Origin: Variovorax dokdonensis
GTDB lineage: Bacteria; Pseudomonadota; Gammaproteobacteria; Burkholderiales; Burkholderiaceae_C
NCBI RefSeq assembly: GCF_030316895.1
Contig: NZ_JASZYV010000005.1
Coordinates: forward strand, 1 to 64,000
Length of the DNA stretch: 64,000 bases
Direction: 5' to 3'
How positions within the stretch are numbered: position 1 is the stretch's first letter; each line of letters starts with the position of its first letter. Position numbers and translations under genes: made by a program. The notes under the pieces were generated by a model, which searched no databases, was not told the DNA's origin, and worked only from the letters and a program-made list of their open reading frames with translations. Positions 57,501 to 64,000 of the stretch are shown here, in pieces.

Positions 57501-58912
57501 ACGGCAGCTTCCTCGATCAGTTCAGGCCAGCGCCAGACCGGTGCGGCCTCGCGCTCCCATTGAGCACCCAGCCCAAGCAGCAGGGCATCGCTGCCGCGCG
57601 GGCCGACGACCTGCATGCCGATCGGCAGGCCGTCGTCGCCAGGACGGCAGGGCAAGGCCAAGGCCGGCAGCCCGGCGCCATTGGCAAAGGCGGTAAAGAC
57701 GGCGTGGCCGCGCCCATCCACGGCCTGGCCGTCGATGCGCTCGGGGTGGCTGCGTTCTGCCGACCAGGGCATGGCCGCGCAGGCGGGCGAAAGGACCAGG
57801 TCATGTGTGGAGAAGACTTGCGCCATCGCCTCCGTCAGCGCGCGTTGAACGCCTTGCGCTCGATGCAGATCGACAGCGCTCAGGCTGCGGCCGGCGGCCA
57901 ACAGATGCGCCAACGCCGCGCCGAGTCCCGCGTCCGCGCCGGGCGGCAGCGTTGCCATCACGGCGGCCAGTCCCGCGCCGGAGATCACCGGCCAGGCCCG
58001 CGTGTTGAACTGCTCGACTTCGACCGGCGCCGGCTGTGCGACCACCACGTGGCCCAGATCGCGCAACTGCTCTGCCGCCTCGTCGACACGGTCTCGGATG
58101 ACCGGGTCCACCGGGCTCGTGCCGATGCTGCGCCAATAGGCGATGCGAAGCGGGGCCGAGGGCAACGGCGTGGGGAGCAAGGAACCGGACATTTCTGGTG
58201 CGATCACCAGCAGGATGCGGGCCAGGTCGGCGATGTTGCGGGCGATCGGCCCGATCTCCTCCAGGCCGGGCAGCAGGGCTGGCAGTCCGTCGGCCCGAGG
58301 CACCACCCCGCGACCAGGCTTGAAGCCGAACAGGCCGGTGTAGGCACAGGGGCGTCGGATCGAACCGCCGCCGTCGGTGGCCAATGCCAAGGGCCCGATG
58401 CCGGACGCCACCGCTGCCACCGCGCCGCCGCTGGAGCCACCGGGCGTCAGCGCCCGGTTCCATGGATTGCGGGTGGGGCCGAACAGGGCGTTGTCGGTGT
58501 AGCCCTGCAGGGTGAACTCAGGGACGTTGGTCTTGCCCAGCAGCACGGCACCTGCATTGCGCAGGCGTGCGACCGGCTGTTCGTCATGCGTCGGCCAGTG
58601 GTCCGAGAAGGCCCGGCTTCCCCATCTGCAGGGCAGGCCGTGTTGCGCGATGTTGTCCTTGACCGAGACCGGCACGCCGTCCAGCGCGGACAGCGGTGTG
58701 CCCCGGCGCCAGCGCGCTTCGCTGGCCCGCGCCTGCGCATCGGCGGCGGCATCGTCCTGCGCGATCAGCACCGCGCCGAGCAGCGAGCCGCACTGCTGCT
58801 GGCGCGAGCGCACGCTGAGCAGCACCTCTACCGGCGACAGATCGCCACGCGCATAGGCCTGCACCAATGCGTCGGCGTTCATCTGCCAGAGCGGGAATTC
58901 AGTCGACGACAT
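57497..58912 (-). CDS. amidase-signature family hydrolase
   Basis: Amidase (471 aa from the chosen start). The Ser-Ser-Lys triad is visible: Lys85 in PVSVKDNI, the cis-Ser in LTPGGSSGGAVAA (about 160-161) and the nucleophile Ser184 in TDGGGSIRRP. Relatives include AtzE/AtzF-like carboxybiuret and allophanate hydrolases as well as many general amidases. ATG at 58912 is preferred over the in-frame TTG at 58918. It overlaps the end of the ring-opening hydrolase gene and would act on its open-chain product. Confidence 0.92.
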   Translation of the reverse strand: MSSTEFPLWQMNADALVQAYARGDLSPVEVLLSVRSRQQQCGSLLGAVLIAQDDAAADAQARASEARWRRGTPLSALDGVPVSVKDNIAQHGLPCRWGSRAFSDHWPTHDEQPVARLRNAGAVLLGKTNVPEFTLQGYTDNALFGPTRNPWNRALTPGGSSGGAVAAVASGIGPLALATDGGGSIRRPCAYTGLFGFKPGRGVVPRADGLPALLPGLEEIGPIARNIADLARILLVIAPEMSGSLLPTPLPSAPLRIAYWRSIGTSPVDPVIRDRVDEAAEQLRDLGHVVVAQPAPVEVEQFNTRAWPVISGAGLAAVMATLPPGADAGLGAALAHLLAAGRSLSAVDLHRAQGVQRALTEAMAQVFSTHDLVLSPACAAMPWSAERSHPERIDGQAVDGRGHAVFTAFANGAGLPALALPCRPGDDGLPIGMQVVGPRGSDALLLGLGAQWEREAAPVWRWPELIEEAAV

Positions 58913-60041
58913 GTGCAATCACCGCGACCAAACCTCCGCCGTCGGGGCCCTGATGCTCCGCGCCGCCGGAGACGAAGATCTGCGTCTCGCCCAACACACC
59001 GGCAACCAAGCCGCCCACCGCACCGCGGATGTGGCGCTGGGCGTTGATGTCGGTGTCGTCCAGCATCGTGTGCCGCATCCCGCGCACCAGTCCGCGCCGG
59101 TCCGGCTCGCACTTGACGAACACGGCCGCCACACGCGCGGCATCCGGCGGCGCCAGTTGCGGTGACGCCAGCAGTCCGATCTCGCGAACGGCCTCGGTCA
59201 CGCCGGCGATGTCCAGTGCGTCCTGCATCGGCGCGCAGCCCATGCGCAGCGGGCCCTGCCAGCGCTCGCTGTGGCCGAGCACGATCGCTTCGATGGCGTC
59301 CACCTCCACGCCCGAGGAGATGCTCGCCCGAAACGATCCCAGGCTGAAGTCTTCGAGCATTGCACCTTCAAGCCTCGGGTCGTCGGGCATTTCGCCCAGC
59401 GCCACTGCCGTCCCGAATGCGCCTGCCGCACGGGCATACGCCATCGAGCGACCCGGATCGGCCGTGCGCACGGTCTGTCCGATCGCGGCCGCCTGTTGGG
59501 CACGCGCCGAGGTCACGCAAGGGCACTTCAACTGCACGAAGCGCACGTCTTCCGGCCGCTCGATGCCCGCCTGATCCATCGCCGCGCGCACAGCGGCCGC
59601 AGCAGACCGGACATGCGCCCAGCGGCCGATGTCATGCGCCGGCAAGGGCGCGCTGATGGCGGTGCCGATCGCCAGCGCACCACCGGAGCCCGAAGCGGGC
59701 TCGCTCGTGCGGGCGAAGACCACGTAGTGCGGGCTCAGCACGCCTTCCGTGCCGCCGGAAAGTACGCACGGCACCTGGCGCAGCAGCGCTTCGGCAGGCT
59801 TGCCCGTGTGCCGCGCCAGCAGCGCCATCAGCGACTGCGTGAAGTAGCCGCGGGTGAAGTCGTTCACGCCCCCGTTGCCTTCGGTCTTGCCGATCACTGC
59901 CACGATGTCGTTGGCGGCCATTTCGCCGGCGTCCAGCAAGGCGGCGAGCGCCGACAGATCGCCGGGATGCGCCATGGTCAGGCGACGAACCACCAGGCGC
60001 TCGCGCAGGTTGTCGGATTTGAGAGAAGGAGAGGAATGCAT
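58899..60041 (-). CDS. ring-opening amidohydrolase (cyanuric acid hydrolase/barbiturase family)
   Basis: Enzyme of the three-domain cyanuric acid hydrolase/barbiturase fold (380 aa from the chosen start). The family has a Ser/Lys pair in each repeat; Lys52 in VIGKTEGNGG and Ser95 in LSGGTEGVLSPH mark the first, the FRASISSGVEVD segment the second, and VSGGAEHQGPDGGG near the end the third. It opens a cyclic imide ring such as cyanuric acid or barbiturate; which one cannot be read here. The GTG at 60089 is an alternative start. First gene of a seven-gene operon. Confidence 0.93.
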   Translation of the reverse strand: MHSSPSLKSDNLRERLVVRRLTMAHPGDLSALAALLDAGEMAANDIVAVIGKTEGNGGVNDFTRGYFTQSLMALLARHTGKPAEALLRQVPCVLSGGTEGVLSPHYVVFARTSEPASGSGGALAIGTAISAPLPAHDIGRWAHVRSAAAAVRAAMDQAGIERPEDVRFVQLKCPCVTSARAQQAAAIGQTVRTADPGRSMAYARAAGAFGTAVALGEMPDDPRLEGAMLEDFSLGSFRASISSGVEVDAIEAIVLGHSERWQGPLRMGCAPMQDALDIAGVTEAVREIGLLASPQLAPPDAARVAAVFVKCEPDRRGLVRGMRHTMLDDTDINAQRHIRGAVGGLVAGVLGETQIFVSGGAEHQGPDGGGLVAVIAHVVD

Positions 60042-60117
60042 GATGCGCTGCAACAATTCCAGGTCAGTATGGAATGCATCTGCGCACACTTCCAGCGCAA
60101 TGTTTCGCTCGCAGCGA

Positions 60118-60132
60118 GCACAAAATGTGTGC
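60118..60132. promoter_or_regulatory. candidate LysR operator upstream of the ring-opening operon
   Basis: A perfect interrupted palindrome GCACA-N5-TGTGC lies 77 bases upstream of the chosen start of the ring-opening hydrolase, just after the end of the LysR gene. It contains a T-N11-A-compatible core size. A second palindrome GCTCG-CAG-CGAGC lies next to it (60107-60119). Confidence 0.45.
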
Positions 60133-60177
60133 AGTAAGCCGGCGCGTGAGGTCCGGCTGCACCGAGCCGGGCGGCGA

Positions 60178-61095
60178 TCAGGGCGTCAGGTCGGCAAGCC
60201 GGTTGACCAGCGCTTCCTGGAAAGCGAGCGCGGCGATCGGCAACATGCGGCCTTCCCGGCTGCCCAGCACCAGCACGCTGCCGGCCAAGCCGCGATCCGA
60301 CAGCGGAACCGAAACCAGTTCGCCCTGGCGATGCTCGCGCAGCGTGCCGATCTGGAACTGGAAGCTGATGGCGCCGGTCTGGCGGGTGAACTCCTTGAGC
60401 GTCTGGACCGAACTGGCTTCCAGCACCACGTCCAGTTGAAGCCGCGAGCGCACCATCAACGCGTCGAGCAGCCGACGGCTGCCGAAGGAGTGATCGCCCA
60501 GCGCCACCGGATGGCCTTCGCAATCGGCCAGGCGCAGGCTTGCGCGGTCGGCCAGTGGATGGTCCGGGCGCAACATGGCGCACAACGGCTGGTCGATCGC
60601 GCTGATCACGCGCAGGCTTTCCGAGGGCTGCGGATCGTGCACCAGCACCAGGTCCACGTCATCGGACAGCAGCAACTGCACCAGCCGCGCGGTGACGCCC
60701 GACACCACCTGAAAGCGAACTCCCGGATGCGCGCCCTGGTACTGGCTGATCACGTCGGGCATCAGGTCGCCCGATACCGACTCCGCGCAGCCGATCCGCA
60801 CCACGCCGCGCACCATGCCGCGCAGTTGCTCGATCTGCGAAGCGGCCAGCCGCAGATCGCCCAGCGTGCGGCGGACCGTCGCGAGCAGCACCTCACCGGC
60901 GGCCGTCAGGCGCACGCCCCGGGGCAGCCGTTCGAAAAGGGGAGTGCCGATCTCGTCCTCGATCTCGAGAATCTTTCGGTTCAGCGCCGTCGACGCGACA
61001 TGCAGGTTCTCGGCCGCCTTGCGGATCGACCCGGCGCGCGCGACTGCATCGAGGTAGACGAAATGGCGTGGCGGATGAAGCATGGACGCCGTCAT
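60178..61095 (-). CDS. LysR-family regulator of the ring-opening operon
   Basis: LysR-type regulator (305 aa). The helix-turn-helix is at about 8-65 (FVYLDAVARAGSIRKAAENL then VASTALNRKILEIEDEIGTP). The effector domain is of the CbbR/GcvA-type length. Starts at 61095 (MTASMLHPP) or 61083 are both possible. It lies upstream of and on the same strand as the catabolic operon, and is divergent from the repair genes. Likely activates the operon with a pathway compound as inducer. Confidence 0.92.
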   Translation of the reverse strand: MTASMLHPPRHFVYLDAVARAGSIRKAAENLHVASTALNRKILEIEDEIGTPLFERLPRGVRLTAAGEVLLATVRRTLGDLRLAASQIEQLRGMVRGVVRIGCAESVSGDLMPDVISQYQGAHPGVRFQVVSGVTARLVQLLLSDDVDLVLVHDPQPSESLRVISAIDQPLCAMLRPDHPLADRASLRLADCEGHPVALGDHSFGSRRLLDALMVRSRLQLDVVLEASSVQTLKEFTRQTGAISFQFQIGTLREHRQGELVSVPLSDRGLAGSVLVLGSREGRMLPIAALAFQEALVNRLADLTP

Positions 61096-61196
61096 TTTGC
61101 CCGCCCGGCCCGCTGCAGCCGTAGGCAGCGGCGCACACGCGGTTGCGCCATCGGGCCAGCGCGCCGGACGCCTGCAGCGCCTACGATGTGGCTCGC

Positions 61197-62297
61197 ATGA
61201 TGTCGGCAGCCCCACAAGACTTGGCCGGTCGCACCGACGACCTCGTGATCGCGCGGCCCGAGGGTCTGTATTGCCCTGCCGGCGACTTCTTCATCGACCC
61301 CTGGCGGCCGGTGGACCGCGCCGTCATCACCCATGGGCATTCCGACCACGCTCGGGTCGGGCACGGCCACTATCTGGCCCACCAGGACAGCGCCGGCACC
61401 CTGCGCGCCCGACTGGGGGCCGACATCCCGTTGCAGACCTTGCCGTATGGCGAAGCCATCGAGCATCGCGGGGTGCGCATCTCGCTTCATCCCGCCGGCC
61501 ATGTGCTGGGCTCGGCCCAGGTCCGCCTCGAGCACGGCGGTCAGGTCTGGGTGGCCTCGGGCGACTACAAGACCCAGGCCGACGGCACCTGCACGCCCTT
61601 CGAGCCGGTGCGCTGCGATTGCTTCATCACCGAATCCACCTTCGGCCTGCCCATCTACCGCTGGCCCACGCAGGCGCAGTTGTTCGCCCAGATCGATGCG
61701 TGGTGGCGCCGCAATGCCGAGGAAGGCCGCGCCAGCGTCCTCTTCTGCTATGCCTTCGGGAAGGCGCAGCGCATCCTGCATGGCGTGGATGCGGGTATCG
61801 GCCCGATCGTGGTGCATGGTGCGATCGAGCCTCTGAACGCGGTCTATCGCGCTGCCGGCGTGGCGCTGCCACCCACCGCGCGCGTGACCGATCCCGGCAT
61901 CGATGCGCAGGCCCTGCGCCGAGCCTTGGTGCTGGCGCCGCCGTCAGCCCAGGGCACGCCTTGGCTGCGCCGTTTCGGCAGCGGCCATTCGGACGCTTTC
62001 GCCAGCGGCTGGATGCTGCTGCGTGGCACGCGCCGACGTCGCGGCGTGGACCGAGGCTTTGTCATGAGCGACCATGCGGATTGGCCCGGCCTGCAGCAAG
62101 CCGTTGCCGCCACGGGTGCCGAGCGCGTGCGCGTCACCCACGGCAGTGTGGCGGTGCTGGTGCGCTGGCTGCGCGAAGTGGGCTTGGACGCGCAGGCCTT
62201 CCGCACCGAGTACGGGCAGGAGGAGGACGGCGCCGAGGCGGTCGCTGCTGCCCCCGCAGGCGAGGCGGACACCACGGAAGCCTCGGCAAGCGAATGA
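61197..62297 (+). CDS. ligase-associated MBL-fold DNA exonuclease
   Basis: Metallo-beta-lactamase-fold nuclease (366 aa) of the ligase-associated DNA exonuclease family (SNM1/CPSF73-like). The metal motif HGHSDH is at residues 46-51, with HPAGHVLGSAQV, SGDYKTQ and VMSDHADW later. Members sit with an ATP-dependent ligase and an Lhr-like helicase and are thought to trim DNA ends. The start is ATG at 61197 or the adjacent ATG at 61200. It overlaps the ligase gene by four bases. The acidic Ala/Glu tail is not conserved. Confidence 0.93.
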   Translation: MMSAAPQDLAGRTDDLVIARPEGLYCPAGDFFIDPWRPVDRAVITHGHSDHARVGHGHYLAHQDSAGTLRARLGADIPLQTLPYGEAIEHRGVRISLHPAGHVLGSAQVRLEHGGQVWVASGDYKTQADGTCTPFEPVRCDCFITESTFGLPIYRWPTQAQLFAQIDAWWRRNAEEGRASVLFCYAFGKAQRILHGVDAGIGPIVVHGAIEPLNAVYRAAGVALPPTARVTDPGIDAQALRRALVLAPPSAQGTPWLRRFGSGHSDAFASGWMLLRGTRRRRGVDRGFVMSDHADWPGLQQAVAATGAERVRVTHGSVAVLVRWLREVGLDAQAFRTEYGQEEDGAEAVAAAPAGEADTTEASASE

Positions 62298-63946
62298 AGG
62301 ACTTTGCCGCCCTGTACCGCGATCTCGACGCCAGCACCTCCAACCTGGCCAAGCAAGCCGCATTGCGGCGCTACTTCAACGAGGCGCCGCCGCGCGACGC
62401 CGCCTGGGCCGTCTACTTCCTGGCCGGCGGCAAGCCGCGTCAACTCGTGCCCGCCAAGCTGCTGCGCCTGCTGGCACAGGAAGCCGCCGAACTGCCCGAA
62501 TGGCTCTTCGAAGAAAGCTACCAGGCCGTGGGCGATCTGGCCGAGACCATCGCGCTGCTGCTGCCCGAGCCTGACCAGTCGCACGATCAGGGCCTGGCCG
62601 ATTGGGTGGAGCAGCACCTGCTGCCGCTGCGCGGCGCGCCGCCGCAGGAATTGACCGAGCGGCTGCGTGCCCAGTGGCGCCAGCTTGCGCCGGAAGAGCG
62701 GCTGGTCTATTTCAAGCTCATCACCGGCGCCTTCCGCGTGGGGGTATCGAAGCTGGCCGTCACGCAGGCGCTGGCGGCGGTCGGCGGCGTGCCAGCCACG
62801 CAAGTGGCGCAACGGCTCATGGGCTACACGCACCCGGGCGCACGGCCTGATGCCTCGGCCTATGCGGCACTCGTGGCGCCGCACGATCCGCAGGCACCCG
62901 CGGCGGCGCAGGGTGGGCAACCCTATCCCTTCTTCCTGGCGCAGCCCTTGGCCTTGCCCGTCGAACAGTTCGATGCCGATCTGGGCCCACCCGGCCGATG
63001 GCTGGTCGAATGGAAGTGGGATGGCATCCGCGCCCAACTGGTACGGCGTGCGGACCAAAGCTGGCTCTGGTCGCGCGGCGAGGAATTGATCACCGAGCGC
63101 TTTCCGGAGATCGCCACGCTGGGCGAGGCGCTGCCCGACGGGACGGTGCTCGACGGCGAGATCGTGGTCTGGAGGGACGACCAGGTCCAGCCTTTCGCGC
63201 AACTGCAAAAGCGCATCGGCCGCAAGACGCTGGGCCCGCGCATGCTGCGCGACACCCCCGCCGCGCTCGTCGCCTACGACCTGCTGGAATGGCAGGGGCA
63301 GGACCAGCGCGAGCAGCCGCTTTCGCAACGGCGAGCCATGCTCGACACGCTGGTGGAGCGCCTGCAGCATCCCTCGCTCATCACCAGCCCCTTGCTCGAC
63401 GAGCCGGCGTGGTCCGAACTGGCTCGTCTGCGCGACGAGGCCCGCGCACGTGGCGTCGAAGGCTTGATGCTCAAGGAGCGGGCCTCGCGCTACGGCGTCG
63501 GCCGCACCCGCGACGCGGGCCTGTGGTGGAAGTGGAAGATCGACCCGATGAGCGTGGACGCAGTCCTGATCTATGCGCAGCGCGGCCACGGCCGCCGCGC
63601 CAGCCTCTACAGCGACTACACCTTCGCCGTCTGGAATGCACCGCCCGAAGATCCGGCCCGGCAACTGGTGCCCTTCGCCAAGGCCTACTCCGGCCTGTCG
63701 GATGCCGAGATGGCCCAGGTCGATGCGCGCATCCGTCGCAGCACGATCGAGAGCTTCGGGCCGGTGCGCAGCGTCGCACCGACGATGGTCTTCGAGCTTG
63801 GCTTCGAGGGCATCTCGCGCAGCGGCCGTCACAAGAGCGGCATCGCGGTGCGCTTTCCGCGCATGCTGCGCTGGCGCCAGGACAAGCCGGTGGAAGAAGC
63901 CGACACGTTGCAGACGCTGGCCGCGCTGCTGCCGCCCGGGTCATGA
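62294..63946 (+). CDS. ATP-dependent DNA ligase
   Basis: ATP-dependent ligase (550 aa) of the bacterial LigB/LigC-like type with an N-terminal DNA-binding domain. The adenylated Lys241 is in EWKWDGIRAQ. VLDGEIVVWRD, the GLMLKERASRYGVGRTRDAGLWWKWK region and the C-terminal OB-fold part (GRHKSGIAVRFPR) are all there. It seals nicks as part of the three-gene repair module. The start is ATG at 62294; the frame stays open far upstream only because of high GC. Confidence 0.94.
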   Translation: MKDFAALYRDLDASTSNLAKQAALRRYFNEAPPRDAAWAVYFLAGGKPRQLVPAKLLRLLAQEAAELPEWLFEESYQAVGDLAETIALLLPEPDQSHDQGLADWVEQHLLPLRGAPPQELTERLRAQWRQLAPEERLVYFKLITGAFRVGVSKLAVTQALAAVGGVPATQVAQRLMGYTHPGARPDASAYAALVAPHDPQAPAAAQGGQPYPFFLAQPLALPVEQFDADLGPPGRWLVEWKWDGIRAQLVRRADQSWLWSRGEELITERFPEIATLGEALPDGTVLDGEIVVWRDDQVQPFAQLQKRIGRKTLGPRMLRDTPAALVAYDLLEWQGQDQREQPLSQRRAMLDTLVERLQHPSLITSPLLDEPAWSELARLRDEARARGVEGLMLKERASRYGVGRTRDAGLWWKWKIDPMSVDAVLIYAQRGHGRRASLYSDYTFAVWNAPPEDPARQLVPFAKAYSGLSDAEMAQVDARIRRSTIESFGPVRSVAPTMVFELGFEGISRSGRHKSGIAVRFPRMLRWRQDKPVEEADTLQTLAALLPPGS

Positions 63947-64000
63947 CGAGTGCGCGTGGTCTGCAATCGTGGTTCGCCGCGCGCGGCTGGAAGCCCTTCG
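63943..64000 (+). CDS. ligase-associated Lhr-like DEXH helicase, 5' end only
   Basis: Only 19 codons lie in the window: MTSARGLQSWFAARGWKPF. This is the usual beginning of the ligase-associated DNA-damage-response DEXH-box helicase (Lhr-like). The ATG overlaps the ligase stop by four bases. The call rests mainly on gene order and on this short N-terminus. Confidence 0.75.
   Translation, partial: MTSARGLQSWFAARGWKPF

Noticed and set aside
61082-62293. Apparent 404-residue N-terminal extension of the DNA ligase
   Set aside because: The frame is open only because stops are rare; the exonuclease gene occupies this stretch in another frame and the ligase ATG at 62294 has the expected ATGA overlap.

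Overview
The window looks like chromosomal DNA of a high-GC betaproteobacterium, most likely Burkholderiales/Comamonadaceae (Variovorax/Acidovorax-like). The pointers are several short secreted DUF4148-type proteins, a PTS reduced to EIIA-HPr-EI, a HemJ-type protoporphyrinogen oxidase, a str operon ending in tuf-rpsJ, and the usual betaproteobacterial atp and lip gene orders. I see no CRISPR array, insertion sequence, rRNA or tRNA gene. About 75 protein genes fill the window tightly, and neighbours often overlap by the four bases ATGA.

Layout: 1-109 is the 5' end of a methylmalonate-semialdehyde dehydrogenase gene. 338-4096 is an MCE-type lipid-transport operon. 4118-9303 holds small metabolic enzymes (phosphoesterase, HAD, SDR, DsbA-like isomerase, dienelactone hydrolase, amidohydrolase) and a LysR regulator. 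9573-10361 holds two secreted repeat proteins. 10488-12699 is corA-hemB on the minus strand. 12831-12967 looks like a small RNA gene of about 100 nt. 13053-16806 is hemJ, VanZ-like, ferredoxin-like, hydrolase and a D,D-carboxypeptidase.

16816-29407 is the translation region: rpsL-rpsG-fusA-tuf-rpsJ, a strong terminator, an intruding two-gene block (a putative zinc-metallopeptidase lipoprotein and an unknown exported protein), then a promoter and structured leader followed by [40 protein letters not shown] and a terminator. The S10 operon is thus cut into rpsJ and the rest, and it stops before rplN.

29435-33069 holds a peroxiredoxin, an acetyltransferase, a cytochrome b, a cytochrome c'-like protein and a thioredoxin-like protein. 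33192-35694 is the PTS (EIIA, HPr, EI). 35858-39353 is a third secreted repeat protein, a Spy/CpxP-like lipoprotein, a DUF4260 membrane protein and a two-component system, which together suggest an envelope-stress module. 39350-45008 holds an oxidoreductase, an EamA transporter, an acyl-CoA synthetase, lipA, lipB and ybeD. 45164-52407 is the complete F1Fo ATP synthase operon (atpIBEFHAGDC), closed by a terminator.

53170-61095 is a compact minus-strand catabolic cluster: a ring-opening amidohydrolase of the cyanuric acid hydrolase/barbiturase family, an amidase, a flavin monooxygenase, a VOC protein and a three-part NMT1/SsuA-like ABC importer, with a LysR regulator upstream. Its substrate is unknown but is probably a cyclic imide or N-heterocycle. 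61197-64000 is the ligase-associated DNA repair module (MBL exonuclease, ATP-dependent ligase, start of an Lhr-like helicase).

The best candidates for something undescribed are the small RNA upstream of hemJ, the S10-operon intruders with their new promoter, the heterocycle-degradation cluster with its LysR operator candidate, and a hairpin that covers the Shine-Dalgarno of the third DUF4148 gene.
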